64,000 bases of DNA from Beta vulgaris subsp. vulgaris (GCF_026745355.1 NC_079209.1:16206761-16270760); one strand, 5' to 3'. Shown: positions 10,764-22,536, counted from the first letter of the stretch. Translations and numbers: made by a program. Notes: generated by a model not told the origin, from the letters alone.

Positions 10764-12305
10764 TTATAGATAGAAAAATGCTTATTGCAGCGGTCATTAA
10801 GTGGCCTATTGCGGCGGTTTTGCCGCGCAGCAATTAAGGGTGCAGCAATAGGTAAATAATATGTTGTTGCGGTTTTTAACCGCAGCAACATTGAAACATA
10901 TTGCTGCGGTTTTTAGGTAAAACCGCAGCAATATATGTATTTATATCATAATAATAAAGGATATTGCTGCGGTTTTTAAGGAAAAAGCGCAGCAATATGT
11001 TGTATTTTATAATGAAAAATACGCATGTTGTTGCGGTTGTTGCCTAAAACCACAGCAATATTATTGGTACAGCTAAATTTTTTTTTTTAATTTTAAAATC
11101 AAATCTGAAATATTGAAACTAAGCAATTAATCCATCCACTATCCACCAAATTCACAGACAACCAAAAGATGAAATGACATCTTATAATCAACAACACACT
11201 CTAAAATTTATGTTTCCAGAAAATATTTACAAAAAATATAAATGAATAAATAACTTATAATAAAAAAATATAACTAAAACACGAAAAAACAGATTATGAA
11301 ATAACAAATAATTTCTAGATCTAGTGAAATTACCAGAATATTAAACAAACATAAATAAAAGAGGAATTACAAATAAAAGAGGAATCAAAGAAAAAAGAGG
11401 AATTACTGCCGCCATGAGACAACACTCAACACCAACACAACAAAAAAAATCTACTACCGAGTTGAAGGACCAAGAATAACAAACCACAGTACCACACTCA
11501 CGAATTGAACCTCAACAACATTAAACTGAACCAAGAAACAGAAGAAAAATCAGGGACAAGAGTCACATACAACCGCAACCAACAACAGCAACAGGCTCGC
11601 ATAAATGAAACCCACATTCAACAGTGGTAGAACAACATTAGACTAAAAACAACAGGAAACAAGTAGAAGATAACACCACACAAATTTCCTAACCGAGACG
11701 AACGAACAATCAACGCAACCTACGAAGGATTCTAGTTGTTTTTCGGTGAGCGACGAACGAACCGACGCCGACCACGAAGGATTCGAGTTGTTTTCTGGCC
11801 GAGACGACGCACGAACGGTCGACGCAACCCAAGAAGGATTGATCAAGTTGTTTTCTGGCGAGCGACTGTGAGTAGACCGGAAGAAGACGACTATGAGTAG
11901 AGATGACAGATGAGAGAGGAGAGGAAGGCTGATGGGTGAATAGAGAAAAATGAGATCTAAAGATCGAGGAAGGAGAGGAAGGCTGATGGGTGAAGAGAGA
12001 GAAATGAGATCTAAAGAGGAGGGAAAGATAGAGAGCGTGAGGAATAGATTATAAAGCCCTGATGACCCTATTGCTGCAGTTTTTAGAAGAAACCGCAGCA
12101 ATAGGTTAAAATAATATTTTTATATTATTTTAATATATTGCTGTGGTTTTTGACAGAAACCGCAGCAATATATTTGCTGTTGAAACCATATTGCTGCGGT
12201 TTTCGGTCGAAATCGCAGCAATATGGTTATTTTATATTTTCTTTTTACTTGATATATTGTTGCGTATGTGTAAAACCGCAGCAATAAACAATTATTCTAC
12301 TAGTG
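10764..12305. mobile_element. Non-autonomous CACTA element with GCTGCGGTTT subterminal repeats (~1.54 kb)
   Basis: The right end reads TTCTACTAGTG (12305), the complement of CACTAGTAGAA. The left end near 10764 is decayed but continues as TAGAAAAATGCTTATTGCAG, aligning with the inner sequence of the right end. Both sides carry arrays of ATTGCTGCGGTTTTT / AAACCGCAGCAATA (10780-11060 and 12070-12300). The interior (11.1-12.05 kb) is A-rich with no recognisable gene. The left boundary is approximate and no duplication was confirmed. Confidence 0.75.
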
Positions 12306-12715
12306 GTAGTGTCCAAAACTATGCATTGGCATGCATGAAAAGTAAAAGAGGGAGGATCCTTAGGAACTAGAGGAAGTAGATTATGGAAGTTGTTACTAGA
12401 GGGAATACCATCTGATTTGGACAATAAAATGTATGATCAAAGTACAAAAAAGTAAAAGATAATTAGAAAAAAGTAAGAGATAAGTTTCAAAAAGTAAAAG
12501 AAAGATGGTAAAGACAAACTTTCTTAGTTTCTTCCTATTAACTTGATTCCATCTACTTATAGTTTAATGTCATTGTCACTAAATTTAGGATCTAACTGTG
12601 TTGCTAATACAACCAACAAACATCTACCTTATTAGGACTGCTTATTTTTTCTTAATATCATAATCTTTTATCTAGTATCGTTTGTATTTCTAGTATATAC
12701 GCTAATTCTAGTACC

Positions 12716-12890
12716 AAGGATGTCTTGGCCTAGTGGTTACGTTTGAGGTGCTGTCAACGATAGGTCAATGGTTCGAATCCCCTCTTCCCTTGTTTGTACT
12801 TTGTACTGCCTTCGTGACTCATATGGATCAAAAGAATACACGCTACTCTAGATTAATGTAATGTAAATCTAGGATATAAATGTGTTGATG
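12716..12890 (+). mobile_element. tRNA-derived SINE
   Basis: An RNA polymerase III A box TGGCCTAGTGG (12726-12736) and a perfect B box GGTTCGAATCC (12770-12780) lie 33 bp apart, as in tRNA genes. The sequence between cannot form a normal tRNA cloverleaf, and about 110 bp of unrelated sequence follow, which is the SINE layout. It is flanked by imperfect copies of a ~45-bp segment (about 12610-12655 and 12895-12935, sharing CTACCTTATTAGGA). Confidence 0.7.
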
Positions 12891-12939
12891 AGCCAACCAA
12901 ATCGCAACTACCTTATTAGGAATGATTATTTTTTCGGTT

Positions 12940-13627
12940 TTTTCACCAGGTACCCTTAAGGTTTTACGATATGCACCAAGTACCCCTCTTGTTTAAGAAA
13001 TTCACCAGATGTCCTTGTGATTTATATAGAACGCACCAGAGACCCTGCATGACTAACGGCCATAAACTATGTTAGTTATTAAGCCTAGGTTAACCTAATG
13101 AAACATAATCAAACCTAATTGAACTTAGTTAACTTTCTTTTTATTGTTTTCTTCTTCATCCACATTCCCTCTCCTTCCTCCTTCATCCCTTGCCACCCCT
13201 CTGCCTCTAGCTAGGTAGGAAAGTAAAATTAATCCTTGAACATACATCGGCTTCTCTGGTACGAAATGAGCCACTTCAAATAGGTTCATTGCTCCAGCCC
13301 AGAATACGATTAATCCTTCTCTCCTGCCCCTATCCCCTGCCACTCCCGAAGTTTCCTTTCATTCCCACTCCCTTAATCCCCTCCCCGTCCACCTGTTCCA
13401 CCCCTCCCCTCAAAAAAATCGATTCTAAACAATAGCTTGTTAAATTTCCCTCCAAATATCAATAATTCTAACATTGTAATTTTTTTGGGATTGAGTTCTC
13501 AATGCTTGGGACCCTAGGTACTGCCACACGTGCATCTTCTCTATAACGCTAGAACAATCTTACATTCAACAAAAAAAATTTACAAACACTTGGATACCTA
13601 AATTAATAATTACTACTTGGAAGCACC
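12940..13627. other. Intergenic stretch, no gene seen
   Basis: A low-information region with CACCAG/TACCC-rich text at 12955-13040 of the kind seen in dispersed plant repeats. Nothing codes convincingly on either strand. It ends at GCACC (13623-13627), the left target-site duplication of the copia element. Confidence 0.6.
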
Positions 13628-13953
13628 TGTTTGAAATTTTGAGCTTAAGGTTTGGTGTATAAGAGTGGAATGTTTTATTTATAAAAGGAAGAGAGGAGAT
13701 TTGTGGAACATTACAACTTGTATTTATTTATACACTTACAAACTTCACAACTTGCATATATATATACTTGACCAAGTCGGTGCTTTTCTTCTACCGACAT
13801 TGAGATGAATTTTCTAGATTCCCCTAAGCTCTTCTTCATAGTTCTATTCCTATGTCATCATGTTACTTCCTTTTATTTTATTTTTTTCTCTCTAATATTC
13901 TAGATAATACTAGGCTAGAATTTCACTAGATTTTTCTAGATTAGTTTTCAACA
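13628..13953 (-). repeat. Copia 3' LTR
   Basis: 326 bp beginning TG and ending CA. It is the 3' LTR because the coding strand is minus and the purine tract abuts it. It matches the partner LTR except at three single-base positions. Confidence 0.96.
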
Positions 13954-13962
13954 CTCCCCCTA
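13954..13962 (-). other. Copia polypurine tract
   Basis: On the minus strand TAGGGGGAG directly precedes the 3' LTR start TGTTGAAAAC. It primes plus-strand synthesis in copia elements. Confidence 0.85.
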
Positions 13963-16900
13963 ATCTGAAAAATCTTGAACTCCAATTTGTCTTCTGAACA
14001 GGATGAACTTCTCTGTCGGAATTGCTTTAGTGAATAGGTCAGCGAGCTGCTCCCCCGTCTTGCAGAATTGTAGTTCGATCTCATGTTTGTCGACCAACTC
14101 TCGGATGAAATGATGTCGTATCTCAATGTGCTTCGTGCGGCTGTGAAAGACTGGATTCTTTGTCATGGCTATTGCAGACATGTTGTCGCAATAGATAATT
14201 GGTGGTTCTTCTGATGTCTGTTGTAGATCATTGAGAATTCTCTTCAGCCATACTGCTTCACATGCTGCACTTGTTGCTGCTACATACTCTGCTTCTGCTG
14301 ATGACAGAGCTACTGTAGCTTGTTTCTTTGATGACCAAGATATGGCCTTGGTTCCCAGCTGGAAGACGTATCCACTTGTACTCTTTCGATCGTCAATGCT
14401 TCCGGCCCAATCGCTGTTTGTGTATCCTGTAAGCTTGTGATTCTCCTATGTTTCGTACAGAATTCCATAACTTTTTGTTTTTTTGACATACCTGAGAATC
14501 CTTTTTGCTGCTGCTAAGTGAGCTTTACTTGGCTCACTCATGAATCTGGATACTATGCTGACAGCATGTACTATGTCGGGCCTAGTATGTGTGAGGTAGA
14601 TGAGGGAGCCGACCAAACTTCTATATATTGACGCATCGACCTTCTCTTTGCCATCGTTCTTAGATAGCCTTTCATTAAGTGCCATTGGTGTAGCCAATGG
14701 CTTGCATTCACTCATGTTGAATTTCTTAAGTAGGTCGTCTGCATATTTCTCCTGTGAGAGAAATATTCTTCCTGGGCTTTGCTTGACTTGCATGCCAAGG
14801 AAGTACTTCATGGCACCAAGGTCGGTCATTTCATATTCCGACATTATTGCCTTCTTAAATTCCTTAATTATTTTTGAATTAGTGCCTGTGTAGATTAGAT
14901 CATCTACATAAAGACACAATATGAGAAAATCTTGTGATCCTTGGGCCTTGATATATAGTGATGGCTCACTTGGGCTTTTTGTAAACCCATTTTGAAGTAG
15001 GTAGCCATCTATTTTGCTATTCCAGGCCCTAAGTGCTTGCTTAAGCCCATAAAGGGCTTTACGAAGGCGGTATACTTTGTCTTCTTTGCCTTCGATGAGA
15101 TATCCTTGCGGTTGCTCAACATATACTTCTTCTTCGAGCTCAACGTTTAGAAATGCCGACTTGACATCTAATTGAAAGACTGGTAATTTAAGTTGAGCAG
15201 CAAGAGCAAGGACTGACCTGATAGTCTCCATGCGGACAACGGTAGCATATGTCTCGTTAAAGTCAATCCCTGGTTGTTGGGAGTAACCTTTTGCGACGAG
15301 ACGAGCCTTGTATTTCTGGATGGAGCCATCTTCGTTATACTTGACCTTGTAGACCCATTTGAGACCGATGACTTCTTTGTCTTCAGGTTTCTCAACAAGC
15401 TCCCATGTGTTGTTTTTCTCGATCATCTTGATTTCTTCATTCATGGCCTCGATCCATTTCTCTTCTTGTGATGCTTCTTGAAAGCTTTGTGGTTCGCTAG
15501 TGAAGAGAGCCATGATAGCTTGATTGCACTGGAAATCCTCCAAGTAGCTTGGTGGTCGCCGCTCTCTTTGTGAACGTCGTACTACTGGAGCTAAGCTTTG
15601 AGAGCTTGATCCTGATGTTGGACTCACCGATCTCGAGAATGTTGTTGGAGATCTCGGTGATGATGGACTAGAGGATGATTGTGTTGCTGGATAATTTGGG
15701 CCTTCATCCTCTCTTGGGCTTGGTGGAAGAAAATCTCCTTCACGTGGCTGAGATTCATTCTTCATCCACGTCCGTTGAGCTCCTTCATCGAATATGACAT
15801 CTCTTGAGATTATTAGGCTCTTAGATTCGGGTTGATAGAGACGATATCCTTTAGATTCGTCACTGTATCCAATGAAGATACATTTTTCTCCTTTTCCATC
15901 GAGTTTTTCCCGATTTTCTTTCGGGATGTGGGCATATGCAATGCACCCGAATACTTTGAGGTGCTCCACTCTTGGCTTTCTTTTATGCCAAGCTTCATAG
16001 GGTGTCATACCCATGACGACCTTCGTGGGAGATCGATTGAGAATGTAGATAGCCATATGTACGGCTTCTGCCCAAAAACATTTGGGCAAGTTTTTGCCTT
16101 GCATCATGCTTCGGGCCATCTCAGCAATGGTCCGATTTCTTCTCTCCGCAACACCATTTTGCTGAGGTGTGCGTCTGACAGTTAATTCTCTTTTGATTCC
16201 GTGCTCCTTACAGAAGCTGTTGAATTCTTTACTTGTAAATTCTCCCCCACGATCTGTTCTTAGAATTTTTATTGAATGCCCACTTTGTTTTTCTGTGAGG
16301 GCTTTAAATTGCATGAAGTGGGAAAATGCTTCCGACTTTTTCTCCAAGATATAAACCCACATCATGCGAGTGAAATCATCGACAAATAATAGAAAATATC
16401 TTTTTCCGCCAAGAGACGGATTTCTGGTAGGGCCCCATATATCTGCATGAACAAGCTCTAATGGAGCTCTGGCCCTCCAGGATGAAGTAGGGAATGGCAA
16501 TCTATGCATTTTGCCATATATACAGCCCTCACATATTTTTCTTTCATTAGTTATAGGTGGAAGCCCAATCACCATTTCCTTTTGTTTTAACAGTTTTAAA
16601 CTGTTAAAATTTAGATGCCCGAATCTCAAATGCCACAATGTGGACTCATCCACCATAGAACTTAGGGCAACATTATGCTCCAATTGCATTCTTAATGGAA
16701 ATATTTTATTAGGAGCCATCTTATCAAATATGAGGCATTTATTAGCATCAAATTTCACCATATAGCCTCTTTGAATTAGTTGGCCTACACTTAATAAATT
16801 TTGTGCAAGTCCGGGGACATAGAAAACATCAGAAATAAATTTAGACGAGCCGTTTTTTGTTCTAACAGCTATTGTCCCCTTGCCTGCAACCTCTTGGTTG

Positions 16901-17260
16901 CTTCCATCACCAAGAGTAATTTGTGTTTTTATGTTTTCGTCTAGACTGACAAATGAATTTTTGTTGCCAGTCATGTGGTTTGAACAACCACTATCAATAT
17001 ACCATATATCATTTGACTCTTGGTGAGCATTTAAACATGTATAAAATAATTGATCTCTAGGCTCCTTATTTTCCGTAAAATTGGCCTCCTCCTTTTGCCG
17101 GAACCAACAATCTTTTTCAAAATGAGTGTGCTTTTTGCATCTTTTACACTTATACCGGCAATCTTGTGTATTATGGCCATTTTTCTTACATAAATTACAA
17201 TAGGAGCCAGATGGATTATTTTCTCGAATTCCTTGATTTTTATAACTTCCTCTCCCCTGC
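13957..17260 (-). pseudogene. pol: Copia pol: protease, integrase, reverse transcriptase, RNase H
   Basis: The polyprotein is nearly intact. After two CCHC knuckles (CNLCKKNGHNTQDC and CKRCKKHTHFEKDC, 17100-17200) comes the protease motif YIDSGCSNHM (about 17000). The pre-integrase zinc region is HLRFGHLNFN to CEGCIYGK. The integrase core has VHADIWGP, RTDRGGEF and NGVAERRN, giving D, D and E. RT (RVT_2) starts at NTWELVEKPEDKEVIGLKWV, with the catalytic LYVDDLIYTG near 14880. RNase H continues in the same frame to about 13957, with EAEYVAATSAACEAVWL and DNMSAIAM. A single in-frame TAG (14446-14448) splits RT from RNase H. The start of pol is out of frame with gag because of a one-base deletion near 17263. 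Confidence 0.95.
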
Positions 17261-18023
17261 TACGGTTATATGAAGTACCTCCTTTACCGTAGCCATTTCT
17301 ACTTTTATTTTCTCCATTATTAGAGAATTTTAATTTTGCTTGAAAAGCTTGTTCTAGTGGCTGCTCTATAAATCTACGCATTCTATCTTCATGTGCGAGA
17401 AGGGAGCCCATTAATTCAGTTAAACTTAATTTAGATAAATCTTTATTAGACTCTTCTATAGCAGCCACTATATGATCATAATTTTTGGGGAGACTTCTTA
17501 ATATTTTCCGAACAATTTGGACATCTTCAATTTTATCTCCATTAGTTCGGATTTGATTTATAATATTTGTTACTCGACTAAAAAACTCTTGAATTGTTTC
17601 ATTTTCCACCATTAATAAATTATCAAAGTCTCTCCATAAAGATTGGAGTTTGAAGAGTATTACCTTTTCGGAGCCCCTATATTTTGTCTCCAGGATACTC
17701 CAAGCCTCCTTGGCCGTTGTAGCAGCCATAATAGTAGGGAGGATTGTTTCATCTACTCCCCGATATATTAAGTATAGGGCATAATTATCCCTTATCCGAT
17801 TTTGTTTATATTGCTTGCGGCGTGCTTCATCCCAAGTAGCTTCTTGGATTAAATCATTTGGTTGTTCATAACCATTTTGTACTAACTCCCACAAATCTTG
17901 TGAGATAAATATGGATTTCATTTGGATAGACCATTGTTGATATTTTTCTCCCTTAAATGTGGGTACCCAATTTACTTGGGGGTAGTTAAATGTGTTTGAG
18001 GTTGAAGTGTTTGGGGAAGACAT
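17031..18023 (-). CDS. gag: Copia gag (UBN2-type) with 3' frameshift
   Basis: The ATG at 18021-18023 lies about 135 bp inside the 5' LTR and opens a typical copia capsid: WVPTFKGEKYQQWSIQMKSI near the N-terminus, then AWSILETKYRGSEKVILFKL and ETIQEFFSRVTNIINQI. About 255 residues match the family. Beyond about 17263 the frame reads out of register, and the knuckle region continues in the next frame, consistent with loss of one base. A natural gag-pol frameshift is unlikely, because most copia elements use a single ORF and the knuckles themselves are displaced. Confidence 0.93.
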   Translation of the reverse strand: MSSPNTSTSNTFNYPQVNWVPTFKGEKYQQWSIQMKSIFISQDLWELVQNGYEQPNDLIQEATWDEARRKQYKQNRIRDNYALYLIYRGVDETILPTIMAATTAKEAWSILETKYRGSEKVILFKLQSLWRDFDNLLMVENETIQEFFSRVTNIINQIRTNGDKIEDVQIVRKILRSLPKNYDHIVAAIEESNKDLSKLSLTELMGSLLAHEDRMRRFIEQPLEQAFQAKLKFSNNGENKSRNGYGKGGTSYNRSRGEEVIKIKEFEKIIHLAPIVIYVRKMAIIHKIAGISVKDAKSTLILKKIVGSGKRRRPILRKIRSLEINYFIHV

Positions 18024-18142
18024 TTTAATTTATGTGGTGTTTAGTTTTTTTTTTAAGGGAGTTGGATTATCTTGTGTTTGGTGTATAAATTTTATGGGAG
18101 TATGATAAATTGTATAATATGATGGAGGCTTTGGGATTATAT

Positions 18143-18156
18143 TGGCTCGGATACCA
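18143..18156 (-). other. Copia primer-binding site (initiator tRNA-Met type)
   Basis: The minus strand reads TGGTATCCGAGCCA one base inside the 5' LTR, one mismatch from the common plant copia site TGGTATCAGAGCCA. Confidence 0.88.
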
Positions 18157-18157
18157 C

Positions 18158-18483
18158 TGTTTGAAATTTTGAGCTTAAGGTTTGGTGTATAAGAGTAGAA
18201 TGTTTTATTTATAAAAGGAAGAGAGGAGATTTGTGGAACATTACAACTTGTATTTATTCATACACTTACAAACTTCACAACTTGCATATATATATACTTG
18301 ACCAAGTCAGTGCTTTTCTTCTACCGACATTGAGATGAATTTTCTAGATTCCCCTAAGCTCTTCTTCATAGTTCTATTCCTATGTCATCATGTTACTTCC
18401 TTTTATTTTATTTTTTTCTCTCTAATATTCTAGATAATACTAGGCTAGAATTTCACTAGATTTTTCTAGATTAGTTTTCAACA
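18158..18483 (-). repeat. Copia 5' LTR
   Basis: 326 bp, TG...CA, bordering the primer-binding site inside and the GCACC duplication outside. Three differences from the 3' LTR. Confidence 0.96.
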
Positions 18484-18488
18484 GCACC

Positions 18489-19263
18489 AACATTTGGATC
18501 AGATAAGTAAACCAACCACTCCCTAACAACTTAAGATAAGTAAAATCCCTTTGAGAATTAACATTACTGGTATTTTGGAAAATAATAGTGCTCACTAAAT
18601 CATCCAAAACACTCAATTTCTCAATTGAACTCTACAATTTTATTGACCCATTAACCAAAATTTTCTCTCTGCTTAGTGTAATTGGCGATGCTTCAGGAAA
18701 GCCATGAATTTCTTTACAGGAACTTAAGCATTCTAGTGTTCAGTGTGAAGGAGAGAGAGAGTAGGAACAAGAAAGTGTTGTAGGGCACTGAGTCGGAGTA
18801 GAGAGAGGAGGAAGCAGAAGGTGGTGGCCTGGTGGGTAGTGTGATGGTTAGTGGGAAGGAGATAGAGGAATAAGGAAGAAGTTGTAGGTGGTGTAGAATC
18901 TTATTAGGCTACTTCTTATTAGGAATAATTATATTCTCTTAATATCATAATCTTTTATTTAGTGTGATATGTATTTATAGTATATATGGAGTTTGCTTGA
19001 ATTAATTTCTATAAAGTTTTCATCATCAGCAATTTTTCATGATTCGTAGAAATTAATTCGTAATCATATTTATTGTATGAGATATTCATAACCGTTTTTC
19101 AACTGTTTCAATCTTTTCTAGGGACATACTAGTTCTTGTTCCAGGCGATACGTCCCAAATTATTTAACAACATGTATCTGAAGTCTTCAAAAATAGAATA
19201 ATATATTGTCTTTAAAGGATTTTCCATCACAAAGACCAACATGATTATTTGTTTGTCTTGGGT
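18489..19263. other. Intergenic stretch, no gene seen
   Basis: No coding block stands out on either strand. A segment at about 18900-18990 (CTTAATATCATAATCTTTTA and a TAGTATATA block) resembles 12650-12705, so related dispersed sequence lies on both sides of the copia insertion. Confidence 0.55.
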
Positions 19264-19295
19264 CATATATATATGTATGTATGTATATATATATG

Positions 19296-19351
<56 letters not shown>

Positions 19352-19422
19352 CATATATATATATACATATATACATATATATATATACATATATATATAT
19401 ATACATACATATATATATATAC

Positions 19423-19465
<43 letters not shown>

Positions 19466-19480
19466 TATGTATGTATGTAC
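19264..19480. repeat. Compound (TA)n/(CATA)n microsatellite
   Basis: About 215 bp of alternating ATATAT and ACATAT units, able to fold back on itself. Open frames through it are artefacts of the repeat. Confidence 0.95.
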
Positions 19481-19487
19481 ATATATA

Positions 19488-19765
19488 CTACCTTCGTTTC
19501 CTAAAGATCTTCCCCCTTTTTGTTTAAGTGTGTTTCCAAAAGATCTTCCTTATTTTAATTTATTCCTTATTTGGAATTTTTTTCCCTTTTTACCCTTTCA
19601 TCCCTATCATATGGTCCACCATTACATTATTAATTCAATTTTACTCCATTTCTCTCTCCAACTGTAACTCCTTTTTATTTGTTTATTTCTCTCTCACACA
19701 CAAATAGATCCTCATTGGTATATGTCGGAACAGTAACAAGGAAAATCTTTAGGAAACGGAGGGAG
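19488..19765. mobile_element. Stowaway-type MITE, copy 2 (278 bp, TSD TA)
   Basis: Same family as the MITE at 8892. The left end is slightly mutated (CTACCTTCGTTTCCTAAAGA) and the right end is TTTAGGAAACGGAGGGAG. TA lies on each side. It has inserted into an AT microsatellite. Confidence 0.88.
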
Positions 19766-19801
19766 TATATGTGTATGTGTATGTGTATGTGTATGTGTGT
19801 G

Positions 19802-19863
<62 letters not shown>

Positions 19864-19890
19864 TAATATTAATATATATATATATATGAG
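19766..19890. repeat. (GTGTAT)n and (TA)n microsatellite
   Basis: GTATGT units give way to a long TA tract, directly following MITE copy 2. Confidence 0.9.
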
Positions 19891-20663
19891 TGGGCTCTAT
19901 GAGAACACCTTCATATACGAGAATAAATCTTGACCAAAGAATATTTTCTATCCAATGGTTGAAATCTTTGGGGAAAAAAATTTAGAATCTCATTTGTATT
20001 GTCATATATTTTTTTGAGTTTCCTTTCGGAGATCCGTGGTAAGATGAATTACCTCTGAGTAGTATGACAATATTTGCTTCGGACGGATTCAATCTTTCAG
20101 AATCATGGCATAAACTTCTGCTTATTTAAGAATAATATTATATCGGATCCAATACTAGAATTTGGAAAGTGTACTTCTAGAGTATTAGTAGATATGTATA
20201 TCTTTTAAAATCCTCTAATCATTCATGAATCATGAGTGGTCCATTTTATATGTTGTCCCATCGACTTTATACTTCTATCATATCTATGTGCGGAACAAAG
20301 AAATCGGGTCGCTGGGACCTGCCAAACTAGTTTAATACAGAAGAGATGACTTATATGTAACTCAAAGTCAAAGTCAAAGTCAAATAGTCAATAAACAAAT
20401 ATTAATATCAGAAATGGTTGTTGTGATATGTCTGACCACGATAAGCAACTTGTTGCTCATACAGCTTGTCAGCTTCTTAGTAATTAAACTCAATTCAACA
20501 AGGACAAAAAGAGGTCATCTAGCAATAAACTATGAACCACTTGATATAGTAAGCTTTTCAACTCTTAACTTTATCTCCACCTCTAAGGGAATAGTTGGTG
20601 TCTTATCTAACTTGGAGTTTTTTTTTCATGTATTAATATTCTTTTATACAAATATAATATGAT

Positions 20664-21056
20664 GTGATGGATACAGAAAACCTTAACCGATTATATAATT
20701 TTAGCATATCAACTAAAATTCTTAAAACAATCCTTATAAATAAATTAAATTCAATCTTAGGAAAAGAGAATATAAATAATCCAATGATTCGAAGAATGCA
20801 TGGTTCGTTATGCAAACTGAATCATTTTCTCCCTCGAAGAAGAAATCCCTTTTACTTGGGGGGTTTTAATAGCATAGTAACAGACGACTTTAGTCCGTAT
20901 TTAGCTCAAATTGTGGTGGAGAATATAGATTTGATAGAAAAAGCGGCTTACAACAAAGCTACGGGAGATTACGGTTTAGGTCAACTCAATATTGCACCAC
21001 TTATGCTAGTAAAAATAATGCTTATGGACACTTTAAACTCAATTCTAAGCCACTAA
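20664..21056 (+). CDS. Unrecognised 130-codon open frame
   Basis: I do not recognise this protein. It has a Lys/Asn/Ile-rich N-terminal half, a PRRRNPFYLGGFNS segment, and a more ordinary C-terminal half (AQIVVENIDLIEKAAYNKAT). Length and composition are compatible with chance in AT-rich DNA, but the C-terminal half is less biased than random AT-rich frames. It lies just upstream of a LINE. No promoter or splice signal was identified. It may be a fragment of a larger decayed gene. Confidence 0.2.
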   Translation: MMDTENLNRLYNFSISTKILKTILINKLNSILGKENINNPMIRRMHGSLCKLNHFLPRRRNPFYLGGFNSIVTDDFSPYLAQIVVENIDLIEKAAYNKATGDYGLGQLNIAPLMLVKIMLMDTLNSILSH

Positions 21057-21217
21057 GGTTTTCTCTCCATGGTGAAAGGCGATTGCTTAGGTATTAAGCT
21101 AGCCATTATCTGCCACCGACAGGTCGCCGGAGAAAACCTCTGCTTTCACCGCAACCTGAGCAAGTAAAAAATAGCCAAACACATAACATAAACACTAAAG
21201 TTCTGAATCTGAAGAAT

Positions 21218-22380
21218 TTGCATACCAATGTAACAGTAACCCAGGAGATGTGTGGTCATACTTCCCCTGCGATTCAAGTTGCTATAGATGCCATCAATGA
21301 GGCCTTTAGAGCTCATAAATCCACTTCATCGCCTGCGATAACGCCTACTGTGAGTACTACATCAACACTTGAAGTTATCCCCAAATCTCCTGAGAAACGT
21401 TATGAAAAGGAGCACTCTGCTGAAATCACTGCTCAGGGAAGAATGGGGGGTAAACTCGAATCCACAAACTGAGGAGTTGGATGTGGCTTAGATTGCAAAA
21501 GTACAGGTTTGGGGGAAATGATGCTAGCACTCGGAATGTGGGAGAAAATGAAGCTGTTAGGAGATTGGAGTTGTCACCTTCTCTGAAATGGGCTGATGTT
21601 GCAACGGGCAAAACCCAAGGTAAATAAGCTTTCTGAAGCTTGGTCTACTGCAATTATTTTGTATGTTACTGGACAAACCCCTTCCATAGGAGCTTTAACT
21701 CGTTATATAGAGCAACAATGGAATCATGTGTCGAAGCCAAAAACATTTCTAAATGATAGGGGTTATTTCATTGTTTAATTTGCTTCAATTGATGACATAA
21801 TTAAAAAAAATTATGCTGGTTCCCATATGATTATAGTAGACCATTGGTACTTAAGGCGTGGACTCCTGACTTTGACTTCCAGAATGACGTATTAAGAATG
21901 ATTACCCTCTAGATTAGGTTGAATAATCTTCCACTTAATTACTAGGGGGGTGAGTCTCTGAGTAGAATAGGGAATATGATTGAAATCCCTCTTTTTGCTG
22001 ATGAATAATGTACTACACAGCAGCAACGAGTTACTTTTGCTCGAATGTTGGTGGAGGTTGATGTCACTAGGGAACTTCCTAAGAATGTTTGTATTGAGGA
22101 TGCTTCAAGAAGAATTCTTGAACAAAAAGTGTTGTATGAGTGGGCTCCTGCTTATTTTCTTAAGTGTGCTACTATAGGCCATGATTGTGCAAAAAAGAAG
22201 GTTACTCAAGTAATCAAGGAGAAGGATGGGGCTAAAGTAACTCAAAATGGATGCCGAAAGTCACTAAACCACAACCTAGTGTTGTTGAAGTGTCAACCCG
22301 AGTTGTTCAAAATCAAAGCCATGACAGGGTAATGAACCCAAGGTCTAATGTAGGGATTGTAGAAGGTATGGATGTAAGAG
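21218..22380 (+). pseudogene. LINE ORF1 (DUF4283) remnant
   Basis: The DUF4283 domain starts at about 21600: KVNKLSEAWSTAIILYVTGQ, SIGALTRYIEQQWNHVSKPK, LNDRGYFIV. It continues across frame changes (HMIIVDHWYLRRG, then LNNLPLNYWG) and recovers at 22020-22200 with RVTFARMLVEVDVTRELPKN, VLYEWAPAYFLKC and GHDC of a zinc-knuckle-like end. The preceding 350 bp encode a Ser/Thr-rich leader. At least four stops or frameshifts occur. The family is taken to be the RNA-binding ORF1p of plant LINEs. Confidence 0.8.
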
Positions 22381-22536
22381 TTGTGTAGCCAAGTAATGAT
22401 GCAGAAGGTCAAAAGATTGATGCCCCCCCAATTCCAGTGTGGAACATCTTTATTAGAGGAAAAAAGGGGAAGGATGCAATGTTAATGGAAGGGCCTAGAG
22501 TTATTACACATTTAGTGGATGAGGCAGGGGTAACAC

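Larger units (their letters stand above)
13628..18483 (-). mobile_element. Complete Ty1/copia LTR retrotransposon, 4856 bp, TSD GCACC
   Basis: Two 326-bp direct LTRs (TGTTTGAAAT...TTTTCAACA) flank a gag-pol region on the minus strand. GCACC is duplicated at 13623-13627 and 18484-18488. A primer-binding site like initiator tRNA-Met and a purine tract lie in the expected places. The LTRs differ at only three positions, so the insertion is young; at a commonly used plant rate that suggests well under 1 million years, an inference that depends on the rate. Coding order gag, protease, integrase, RT, RNase H is that of copia. One frameshift in gag and one stop before RNase H make it defective. Confidence 0.97.

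Noticed and set aside
11643..12101. 152-codon minus-strand open frame with Ser/Leu-rich sequence
   Set aside because: It lies inside a non-autonomous CACTA, is built from short repeated text, and has no recognisable domain.
12716..12790. Functional tRNA gene
   Set aside because: A and B boxes are good, but the anticodon arm and acceptor stem do not form; SINE head instead.
13125..13343. 72-codon minus-strand frame, Gly/Arg/Glu-rich C-terminus
   Set aside because: No domain, no splice context, and it lies within dispersed-repeat text.
19129..19667. Several overlapping Tyr/Ile-rich open frames on both strands
   Set aside because: They are translations of the TA/CATA microsatellite and MITE copy 2.
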